Shown here: one piece after another, positions 15,860 through 22,152 of the stretch
How the letters are laid out: each line of letters opens with the position of its first letter
How positions within the stretch are numbered: the stretch's first letter is position 1
Assembly (NCBI GenBank): GCA_964417785.1
Contig: CAYQJO010000050.1
Span: 1 to 22,152 of the forward strand
Length of the DNA: 22,152 nt
Origin: DAOTUL01 sp034437435
GTDB taxonomy: Bacteria > Chloroflexota > Anaerolineae > Aggregatilineales > Phototrophicaceae
Direction: 5' to 3'
Program-made: the position numbers and the translations under genes
The notes under the pieces: model-generated
Told to the model about the DNA's origin: nothing
The model's database searches: none
The model's input: only the letters and a program-made list of their open reading frames with translations

Positions 15860-16759
15860 CTACAGGAAGAGAATTGATGTGCCGATGACAGCGATCACCG
15901 TACCCACCACCGCCCGCTGCGTGATTCGCTCCTGGAAAACCAGATAGCTGATGGGGATCAGGAACAGCGGGTTGAGATTGAGCAAGGTCGAAGCGACGCC
16001 CACCGGTGCGCGTTGCAGCGCCACCAATGCCAGTGATGCTCCGGCGACCGGTCCGGCGATGGCGGCAGCGCTCAAATAGCGCACGGCGACTGGCTCCGTG
16101 CGGAAGGCCCGCAGCGTCGATTGCGCCTCGCCGCGCAGCATCGCCATCAGCCACAAAACCACCGACCCCGCCAGCACGCGCATCAGACTGCCGGAGAGCG
16201 GGTCAAAATCGCCTTCCAGCCCTTTGGTGGAAAGCACGAATCCCACCGCCTGCAAAGACGATCCCCCCAGGGCGAACAAAATGCCCGCCCGCAGCGAATC
16301 CGGTGGAGCCAGCCGGTCATCGCGCTGGCCGTCGGTCACGACATAAGCGATCCCGGCCATCGTCAGTGCGATTCCGATCAAGGTAGTGGCTGCTAGCTGT
16401 TGATCCAGGAACACCCAGGCCAATATCGTGCTGATGATCGGGTTGACTGCGGCGACTAACAACGAGAGGCGCGGGCCGATGCGGGCGAAAGCGTTGACGA
16501 TCAACACCGATGCCAGCCAGAATCCGGTCGCGCCGGAAAGCCCCAGGTAAATCCAGCGGTCGATCCCTGCATCCAGTGGGAGGGGTGCGCCGGTGGTCAG
16601 CCAGTGCAGCAGGACGATAAACACCATCGCCACGGGCACGCTGAAGCGCATCACCATAATCGGTGTGAACTTGCGGCCCGCCAGGGTAAACAATGTTGAA
16701 GTGATACTGAAACCAAGCGACGCCAGAACAGCGGCAAATCCGCCAAAAACATCCGACAC
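15860..16759 (-). CDS. EamA / drug-metabolite transporter family permease
   Basis: This 299-residue protein is a hydrophobic, ten-segment DMT permease made of two EamA repeats. The first ends with AAVNPIISTILAWVFLDQQL and the second with LLNLNPLFLIPISYLVFQERIT, the paired 'P...E/Q' signatures of the family. These transporters sit in the cytoplasmic membrane and usually export amino acids, nucleotide precursors or other metabolites; the substrate is unknown. The start is a GTG at 16759 with AAGGA (16771-16767) seven bases upstream. The longer open frame reaching 16843 runs into the assembly gap, has no start and adds a non-hydrophobic stretch. It is the first visible gene of an operon with the MurA-like and hydrolase genes, which may point to cell-envelope precursor or amino-sugar metabolism (inference). 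Confidence 0.88.
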   Translation of the reverse strand: MSDVFGGFAAVLASLGFSITSTLFTLAGRKFTPIMVMRFSVPVAMVFIVLLHWLTTGAPLPLDAGIDRWIYLGLSGATGFWLASVLIVNAFARIGPRLSLLVAAVNPIISTILAWVFLDQQLAATTLIGIALTMAGIAYVVTDGQRDDRLAPPDSLRAGILFALGGSSLQAVGFVLSTKGLEGDFDPLSGSLMRVLAGSVVLWLMAMLRGEAQSTLRAFRTEPVAVRYLSAAAIAGPVAGASLALVALQRAPVGVASTLLNLNPLFLIPISYLVFQERITQRAVVGTVIAVIGTSILFL

Positions 16760-16766
16760 AGTGCCG

Positions 16767-16771
16767 TCCTT
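16767..16771 (-). promoter_or_regulatory. Ribosome binding site deciding the EamA start
   Basis: AAGGA on the - strand lies seven bases before the GTG at 16759-16757. No in-frame ATG exists upstream before the assembly gap, so this site fixes the start of the permease. Confidence 0.7.
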
Positions 16772-16828
16772 CGTTAGAGAAACGATTTTGAATTTGCCAT
16801 GATTATGCCAGATGGCGTACCGGCGGGT

Positions 16829-16838
16829 NNNNNNNNNN
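16829..16838. other. Assembly gap (ten Ns)
   Basis: Ten ambiguous bases join two contigs. The true distance between the radical SAM gene and the EamA gene is unknown, and one or more genes may be missing here. Any reading frame crossing this position is unreliable. Confidence 0.97.
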
Positions 16839-16843
16839 TCCAA

Positions 16844-18748
16844 TTACGACACCAGCGTCACATTGGGAACGCGCTCCTGCTTACGCGCCGCAATCGGTTT
16901 GACCGGCGGGCATTCCCACGCCATTTTCTCAGTTTCGGCGCGGATGTCCTTGAACTTGGGCAGAATACCGCAGGCAAAGCACTTATCGCGGCAGTCCACG
17001 CGGGTCTCGCCTTTGATGCTCATGAGATAGTCTTCGGCCAGGAACTTCTTATGCACCGCCGCGTCGATGTGGTCCCAGGGGAAGACCTCATCAATGTCGC
17101 GTTCACGGTGGTTGTAGAAGTGCGGGTCCAGGCCGATCTCATCGAAGGCTTGCAGCCACAGCCGGTGGTAATGGCCGTCCTGCCAGGCATCAAATCTACA
17201 GCCCAACTGCCACGCTCGTTCGACCACATCAGCGATGCGGCGGTCGCCCCGGCTGAGCCAGCCCTCAAAGTCGCTGGATTCGATGTCGTTCCAGCGTAGA
17301 TGCAATCCCTGCCCGCGAATCTGGTCCTTGAGCAAACGCTGCTTGGCGAGAACCTGCTCGCGGGTGTCCTGCGGCACCCACTGGAAGGGGGTGTGCGGCT
17401 TGGGGATAAACGTGCTGACGCCAACATTGACATTGGCCTTGTTGCCCAGGATTTTGCGGCCTTCCTTCAGCACCGCCTTGCACAGATCGACAATCGCCTG
17501 CACGTCTTCCAACGTCTCATCGGGATGGCCGATCATGAAGTAGAACTTGATGGTCCGCCAGCCGCGTGAATAGACATCGCGGGCGGTCTGCAAAACCTGC
17601 TCGTCCGGCACGTACTTGTTGATGCGGTTGCGCATATGCTCGGTGGCGGCTTCCGGCGCGAAGGTGAACCCGCTGCGGCGTGTATCACCGATCTTATCCA
17701 GCAGATCGGCGCTGGTGGATTCAATGCGCAGGCTGGGCAGGCTTAGGCTCAGGCCGCTGCCGGCATATTTCTCGTGAATGGTGTCGGTCAGTTCATCGAC
17801 ATAGATATAATCCGACGACGACAAACTCAGCAAACTGATCTCCTCGAAGCCGGTATTCGCGACGATCTCCTCAATCGCGGCCAGGACTTCCGGCACCGTC
17901 CGCTCGCGCACCGGGCGCGTGACCATGCCAGCGTGGCAAAAACGACATCCGCGTGTGCATCCGCGCATGATCTCGATGGGGGCGCGGTTATGCACCGTGT
18001 CGATATTTGGCACCAGGAAGCGCGTAAACGGCTTCGGCAGCACCGGCACAATCCGCTTGAGGACTCGCGCCGGCACATCCGGTGTGTTCGGCACCACCTC
18101 GCACACGGTGCCATCGGTGTTATAGGCCACATCGTAGAAATGCGGCACATATATGCCCTGGATACCGGCAACGGCTTTCAACTGCTCCTCGCGGGATGCG
18201 CCGCGCATGGCTTGCAGCGTCCGAGCGACCTCGACCGTGATCTCCTCACCTTCACCGATGACGAAGGCATCGATGAAGGGTGCCATCGGTTCCGGGTTAT
18301 AGCAGGAATGTCCACCGGCAATGACGAATGGATAACGCTCGTCGCGGTCGGCACTGCGCACCGGCATACCGGCCAGGTCCAGCAGATTCAGCACATTGGT
18401 ATAAAGCTGCTCGTAAGGGATGCTGATTCCGAGCAGGTCAAAATCCACGATGGGGGTCTTGCTTTCCAGGCCGAACAGCGGGATATCGTGCTGGCGCATC
18501 ATGCTCTCCATATCGCGCCAGGGTGAGAACACACGCTCAGCCAGCATATCCGGCTGGTTGTTGATCTGCTCATACAGCAGCATGACTCCCAGGTTCGACA
18601 TGCCCAAATCATAAATATCGGGGAAGGCCAGCGCGACTTTGAAGTCGATTGCGTCCCAGCTTTTCACCACACTGTTGTACTCACCGCCGACATAGCGCCC
18701 TGGTTTATCGACCTTGAGCAGCACACGATCCAGCTTCTGTTCGATCAT
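16844..18748 (-). CDS. TIGR03960-type radical SAM protein of unknown function
   Basis: This 634-residue protein matches the TIGR03960 radical SAM family. It has an N-terminal segment resembling a cobalamin-binding fold (FPDIYDLGMSNLGVMLLYE), then AGGHSCYNPEPMAPFIDAF with IGEGEE. The iron-sulfur cluster cysteines are Cys264, Cys268 and Cys271 (RGCTRGCRFC). A distal HPDETLEDVQ and a C-terminal cysteine motif (CRDKCFACG) follow. The reaction is not known. In many bacteria the family is fused to or followed by a TIGR03936 protein (DUF2344) near ribonuclease G and ribosomal genes. Here the stop lies six bases from the assembly gap, so such a partner may be missing. The ATG at 18748 is preferred over a frame reaching 18844: family similarity begins there (MIEQKLDRVLLKV) and GGAG lies ten bases upstream. 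Confidence 0.88.
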   Translation of the reverse strand: MIEQKLDRVLLKVDKPGRYVGGEYNSVVKSWDAIDFKVALAFPDIYDLGMSNLGVMLLYEQINNQPDMLAERVFSPWRDMESMMRQHDIPLFGLESKTPIVDFDLLGISIPYEQLYTNVLNLLDLAGMPVRSADRDERYPFVIAGGHSCYNPEPMAPFIDAFVIGEGEEITVEVARTLQAMRGASREEQLKAVAGIQGIYVPHFYDVAYNTDGTVCEVVPNTPDVPARVLKRIVPVLPKPFTRFLVPNIDTVHNRAPIEIMRGCTRGCRFCHAGMVTRPVRERTVPEVLAAIEEIVANTGFEEISLLSLSSSDYIYVDELTDTIHEKYAGSGLSLSLPSLRIESTSADLLDKIGDTRRSGFTFAPEAATEHMRNRINKYVPDEQVLQTARDVYSRGWRTIKFYFMIGHPDETLEDVQAIVDLCKAVLKEGRKILGNKANVNVGVSTFIPKPHTPFQWVPQDTREQVLAKQRLLKDQIRGQGLHLRWNDIESSDFEGWLSRGDRRIADVVERAWQLGCRFDAWQDGHYHRLWLQAFDEIGLDPHFYNHRERDIDEVFPWDHIDAAVHKKFLAEDYLMSIKGETRVDCRDKCFACGILPKFKDIRAETEKMAWECPPVKPIAARKQERVPNVTLVS

Positions 18749-18796
18749 CGAAATTGCACTCCATCCAACCAACGTCGATAGGGTAACATAGATGGC

Positions 18797-19942
18797 ATGG
18801 ACGAGAAAGGGATTAAACTGATGGGGATAAAAATTATTCAACACACCACAGCGGACGCGAAAAATCGCGTCCCTACTGCAATCTTGCCGTCCGGGATTAC
18901 CGGGCGGATATATTCGATCTTCACATTAGCGCTGTGCGTTCTCATTCTCTCGCCCATTGTTGCTCAGGTCGACGTCGTTCCGCTGGACGCCGACAATCTG
19001 ACGGACCTGCAATCCGATCTGACCATCGACTTTGCTGATTTATCCGACGACATCGGCGCTGTGGACTCCGGCTGGTTCGTTCTCAGTGAAGACGGCAGCC
19101 GGGTGGCGGTTGTGCGGCAGGATGGGGGACTGGTGGTCTTCGACACGATGACCGGCGAGATTGCCGAGACCTACGCCATCTCCGGCATAGACGGCGAACC
19201 GACGGCTGTCCTCGACGCCGATTTCGACGGTGAGATGGTCGCCAGCCTGCACAGCGATGGCATGAACTATCTGGTCGCCATCGGCGATGAGCGCTATCCG
19301 CTGGATGTGGGTCTGGATATGCCGGTGCGCCTGTGGCTGGATGGGACATCGATCTGGCTGGAAGTGCTGGCGCTGGATGATCCGCACTATGTGATGCAGA
19401 TACCGCTGGGCGGCGGCGACATCACCACCCTGCTATCCGGCCCGGAAAACGACATGGACGCCTTCGTGCGTATCGGGCGCATCCCGGCCCCGCTGGCGAT
19501 CACATCCACCGCTGGCGGTCTGGTCAAACGCTGGAACCTGGAGACTGGCGCGGTCACAGCCGAAGTCCAGCTTGAGACACCGCCGGTCTTCGGGCGCGTG
19601 GACGAGACCACCGGGCGGCATCTGGCCTGGCGCGACCCCGAAAGCCAGGGGCTTTATCTATTGGACTTTGAGACCGGCGAAAATCAATTCGTGGCCGAAC
19701 TCGGCGGCGAATATATCCAGGCGCTGCTGCTGAGCGAGCAGGCTGACGTCATTGTGGCCGTAGCGACTGGCGATGATGAGTCGGTGAGCGCCTGGAATGT
19801 CGAGACCGGTGCATTTACCCTGCTCGGACCGTACCGGGAATGCTCACGGGTCCCCGATATGGTCCGTTTGAGCGCCGACGGCACTACACTGGTCATCGGC
19901 TGCGACACCGGTCTCGATATCTGGCGCATAACGGATCAATGA
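18797..19942 (+). CDS. Secreted beta-propeller-like (WD40/YVTN-type) hypothetical protein
   Basis: The protein has up to 381 residues. A hydrophobic stretch (YSIFTLALCVLILSPIVAQ, about 39-57) looks like a signal peptide or anchor but is preceded by an unusually long N-region. After it come repeated beta-strand blocks of about 40-50 residues, such as GSRVAVVRQDGGLVVFDTMT, VKRWNLETGAV, ESVSAWNVETGAFTLL and TTLVIGCDTGLDIWRI. These resemble WD40/YVTN propeller blades without strict WD dipeptides. It probably acts as an extracytoplasmic binding or scaffold domain; no enzyme motif was seen. The start is uncertain: ATG 18797, ATG 18821, or a later TTG. Codons about 18-32 are made of a palindromic repeat element (18849-18890). 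The stop overlaps the convergent sulfatase gene by seven bases. Confidence 0.7.
   Translation: MDEKGIKLMGIKIIQHTTADAKNRVPTAILPSGITGRIYSIFTLALCVLILSPIVAQVDVVPLDADNLTDLQSDLTIDFADLSDDIGAVDSGWFVLSEDGSRVAVVRQDGGLVVFDTMTGEIAETYAISGIDGEPTAVLDADFDGEMVASLHSDGMNYLVAIGDERYPLDVGLDMPVRLWLDGTSIWLEVLALDDPHYVMQIPLGGGDITTLLSGPENDMDAFVRIGRIPAPLAITSTAGGLVKRWNLETGAVTAEVQLETPPVFGRVDETTGRHLAWRDPESQGLYLLDFETGENQFVAELGGEYIQALLLSEQADVIVAVATGDDESVSAWNVETGAFTLLGPYRECSRVPDMVRLSADGTTLVIGCDTGLDIWRITDQ
18849..18892. repeat. Composite palindromic repeat (copy 2), inside coding sequence
   Basis: GGACGCGA (18851-18858) pairs with TCGCGTCC (18863-18870) around an AAAA loop, followed by CTAC and then TCTTGCCGTCC (18880-18890). 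This matches the layout of the copy at 13368-13431: an 8-bp stem with a 4-base loop, then CTAC, then TCTTGCCGTCC. The GTAGGGACGGCA half-arm is missing. It lies in the first codons of the propeller-like gene. Confidence 0.72.
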
Positions 19943-21288
19943 CCTAGAATCCCGGCCTCAAATGGGTCGGTCGGGAAACGCCCGAACTGGTAATCGGCTT
20001 CCAGCCAGAAATCGCGAGTCTCCTGACGGAGGGCATACAACCGCTGGCGCAGATCGGCAGCAATCGCCTGCAAATCCGGGTCATCAATCCGGTTGACCGC
20101 TTCCGCCGGGTCTGCTTGCAGATCGTAGAGTTCTTCCGGGGCGCGGACCCGCATATGGTGTGTGGGCCGCTCTCCCATCATCTCCGTCGCGGACTCGCGC
20201 ACCGCGTCCCAGGTACGCGAGCGGAACAGGTCGGTCGGCAGCGGACACGGCACACCGGGGGCCAGATTTTGCACATATTTGTAGCGTGGTGTACGGATCA
20301 CCCGGTAGGGATTGTAGTCGATGACCTCGTGGAAACAGTGCGAATAGTAGGTGGTTTCCCATCCCGGTTGATCGGGTTGGTCCAGCAGCGGCAGCAGTGA
20401 GCGGCCCGGCAGCGCTTCGGATAGCTCAACACCGCACCATGCCTGGATTGTCGGGCGCAAATCCACCCAGTTGACCAGGGCAGCGGTGTGGCCGGTCTGC
20501 TTATCTGGTGTGCGGATCAGCAGTGGGCAGTGGTGGCCGCCCTCAAACATGGACGCTTTGGCACCGGGGAAGGGCATGCCATGATCGGACATGACGATCA
20601 CCAGCGTTTCGTCTGCCCGTCCGGCTTCTGCCAGCACATCCAGCATGACGCCAACGAAATAGTCATAGCGCGAGACCGCCTGATAATAATCAGCCAGATC
20701 GTCACGCACACCGGGCAGGTCCGGTAGAAAATTGGGGACCGGCACCGATTCGGGATCGTAGACGACATCGTTGTGGCCGGGACACGGGCGCTCGTTGCCA
20801 AAATCTTTGGGACCGGCGCGATGCGGAAAGGCTGACGCAACATGCAGGTAAAATGGGCGTTCAGTGTTCTGATCCAGGAATTGACGGGCGTGTTCGGCCA
20901 TCACCAGCGGATCGCGGGGGTCCACCTGCGGTTCGAATTCAAACGGATACACGCTCTGTGGCGCGACATGACTCTTGCCGATCAATGCGGTGGCGAAGTT
21001 CTGCCCGTTCAGGTCCTGCACCAGCGATGACATCCACTCGTGGGTGCTGAAGCCGTGTATACCATGACAGTGACCATAATGGCCGTTGGTGTGGGCGTAC
21101 TGGCCGGTCAGGATGTTGGCGCGGCTGGCGGAGCAGGTCGGCGCACAGCAGAAAGCGTGATCGAACACCATCGCCTCCTGTGCAAAAGCGTCAATCCGGG
21201 GTGTCTGGACCACATCGTTGCCATAACAGGCTGCCAGTGGACTCCAATCATCGGAGATGACCAGCATTACATTGCGAAAATTACTCAT
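19936..21288 (-). CDS. Sulfatase resembling N-sulfoglucosamine sulfohydrolase (SGSH-like)
   Basis: This 450-residue protein is a type I sulfatase. The formylglycine motif is CSASRANILTG (Cys52, fitting C-x-P/A-x-R). Metal and sulfate ligands are visible as Asp13-Asp14, Lys105/His107 (GKSHVAP), Asp235-His236 (MSDHG) and Lys244. Several blocks resemble the sulfamidase SGSH as I remember it: NGHYGHCHGIHGF, IGKSHVAPQSVYPFEFE, YDPESVPVPNFLPDLP and SHCFHEVIDYNPYRVIRT. The enzyme would remove sulfate (O- or N-linked) from a sugar or similar substrate; heparan-type N-sulfate is a guess from similarity. No signal peptide is visible, so it is probably cytoplasmic. Cys52 needs a maturation enzyme not seen here. 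TGGAGG lies six bases before the ATG, which overlaps the end of the tryptophanase gene by eight bases. Confidence 0.88.
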   Translation of the reverse strand: MSNFRNVMLVISDDWSPLAACYGNDVVQTPRIDAFAQEAMVFDHAFCCAPTCSASRANILTGQYAHTNGHYGHCHGIHGFSTHEWMSSLVQDLNGQNFATALIGKSHVAPQSVYPFEFEPQVDPRDPLVMAEHARQFLDQNTERPFYLHVASAFPHRAGPKDFGNERPCPGHNDVVYDPESVPVPNFLPDLPGVRDDLADYYQAVSRYDYFVGVMLDVLAEAGRADETLVIVMSDHGMPFPGAKASMFEGGHHCPLLIRTPDKQTGHTAALVNWVDLRPTIQAWCGVELSEALPGRSLLPLLDQPDQPGWETTYYSHCFHEVIDYNPYRVIRTPRYKYVQNLAPGVPCPLPTDLFRSRTWDAVRESATEMMGERPTHHMRVRAPEELYDLQADPAEAVNRIDDPDLQAIAADLRQRLYALRQETRDFWLEADYQFGRFPTDPFEAGILGH

Positions 21289-22152
21289 TGAGTGCCTCCA
21301 TTCGGACGGTAAAATGGCGCAAAACCGGGGCCTGCCACGCGATGCGATGCCCGGTGATACGTTCTTTCTCTGAGTTGATCGCCAGGATCACCTCGGCTAA
21401 ATAATCAACATGGCTCTGTGTATACACCCGGCGCGGAAACGCCAGCCGTACCAGGTCCATCGGGGCCGGTTTCTCGCTGCCGTCTGGCTGCCGACCGAAC
21501 ATCACCGAACCGATCTCCACGCCGCGCACCCCGCCAAGCAGATACAGCGCGTTATTGAGCGACCACGCCGGGTAGTCTTCATCCGGGATATGCGACAGTA
21601 TGCCCCGACCATCGATGTAGATGGCGTGTCCGCCGGGTGGTTGGACAATCGGCACACCCTGCGCCGTGATCTTCTCCGCGAGATACTGGATCGAGCGAAT
21701 ACGGTAGCGCAGATAGTCCTCTTCCAGCGCTTCATACAGCCCGGTGGCGACCGCTTCCAGATCGTAACCGGCCAACCCGCCGTAGGTGGGGAAGCCCTCG
21801 GTGAGAATGAGCAGGTTGCGGCATTGCAGCGCCAGATTATCGTCATCCAGCGCCAGGAATCCGCCGATATTCGACATGCCGTCCTTTTTGGCGCTCATGG
21901 TGCAGCCGTCGGCATAGCTGAACATCTCGCGGGCGATTTCGATGGGCGTCTTATCCGCGTAACCGCCCTCGCGCATTTTGATGAACCAGGCGTTCTCAGC
22001 AAAGCGGCAGGCGTCGATAATCAATGGCAGACCATGCTCGTGTGCGATGTCGCTCACTGCTTTGACATTCGCCATGCTTACCGGCTGGCCGCCGCCAGAG
22101 TTGTTGGTCACAGTCAGCATGACAAACGGGATGTTGTCCGGCCCGACTTCCG
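21281..22152 (-). CDS. tnaA: Tryptophanase (beta-eliminating lyase), 5' end beyond the window
   Basis: The frame stays open to base 22152, so the start is missing. About 290 residues are visible of a family usually around 460-470. Signatures are VTNNSGGGQPVSMAN, IIDACRFAENAWFIK, GCTMSAKKDG (the PLP-binding lysine is the second of the pair, near 21885), GFPTYGGLAGYDLEA, PPGGHAIYID and FPRRVYTQSHVD. Tryptophanase and tyrosine phenol-lyase share these. The segment GVRGVEIGS matches tryptophanase, whereas tyrosine phenol-lyase has an arginine in a MERG context. The reaction is tryptophan to indole, pyruvate and ammonia, with PLP and K+, in the cytoplasm. The gene overlaps the downstream sulfatase start by eight bases, indicating one transcript. 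The call as tryptophanase rather than tyrosine phenol-lyase is likely but not certain. Confidence 0.87.
   Translation of the reverse strand, partial: EVGPDNIPFVMLTVTNNSGGGQPVSMANVKAVSDIAHEHGLPLIIDACRFAENAWFIKMREGGYADKTPIEIAREMFSYADGCTMSAKKDGMSNIGGFLALDDDNLALQCRNLLILTEGFPTYGGLAGYDLEAVATGLYEALEEDYLRYRIRSIQYLAEKITAQGVPIVQPPGGHAIYIDGRGILSHIPDEDYPAWSLNNALYLLGGVRGVEIGSVMFGRQPDGSEKPAPMDLVRLAFPRRVYTQSHVDYLAEVILAINSEKERITGHRIAWQAPVLRHFTVRMEALNE

Noticed and set aside
14582..15877. 431-codon + strand frame opposite the MurA-like gene
   Set aside because: It is a mirror of codon bias in the real gene; His/Arg/Gln-rich with no domain.
18749..18844. 32-residue N-terminal extension of the radical SAM protein
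   Set aside because: It overlaps the divergent gene's start, and similarity to the family begins at the ATG at 18748.

Overview
The window looks like a draft-genome contig from a Chloroflexota bacterium, most likely an Anaerolineae-type lineage. This is inferred from moderately high GC, Thr/Pro-rich 'TPTPIPTDTP'-style linkers in surface proteins, TadE/TadG-like proteins with very large ectodomains, a CBS-domain tRNA nucleotidyltransferase and an EamA/MurA-like pair. No rRNA, tRNA, CRISPR array, transposase or phage gene was seen. A run of ten Ns (16829-16838) marks an assembly gap of unknown size.

Left part, + strand (1-5441): the 3' end of a CBS-domain tRNA nucleotidyltransferase gene overlaps a GNAT acetyltransferase gene. 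A small cupin gene follows with its own promoter-like sequence and a terminator. Next comes a tightly coupled three-gene operon: a CcdA-TlpA fusion, a second membrane-anchored TlpA-like thioredoxin, and a DUF2085 membrane protein. Together they look like a module that moves reducing equivalents across the membrane to extracytoplasmic thiols. A perfect 15-bp hairpin at 5441-5474 ends this operon and also the convergent one.

Central part, - strand (5496-13207): three coupled genes encode a TadE-like protein (514 aa), a TadG-like von Willebrand A protein (about 1,126 aa) and a second TadE-like protein (921 aa). Their N-termini resemble pseudopilins, but their ectodomains are far larger than usual and rich in acidic residues and cysteines. 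No Tad ATPase, platform, secretin or prepilin peptidase gene is in view. This is the most unusual system in the window.

Right-central part, - strand (13441-18748): a small unrecognised protein lies between two palindromic repeats. An operon follows of an EamA transporter, a MurA/EPSP-synthase-fold protein lacking several catalytic residues, and an alpha/beta hydrolase. Beyond the assembly gap is a radical SAM protein of the TIGR03960 type.

Right end (18797-22152): a + strand secreted beta-propeller-like protein has a palindromic repeat in its 5' coding region. It converges with a - strand pair, a tryptophanase (5' end off the contig) followed by an overlapping sulfatase resembling heparan N-sulfatase/sulfamidase (SGSH).

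Several longest-ORF starts are too long. Ribosome binding sites and family alignments place the starts at 2029 (cupin), 2522 (CcdA-TlpA), 14573 (hydrolase), 16759 (EamA) and 18748 (radical SAM).
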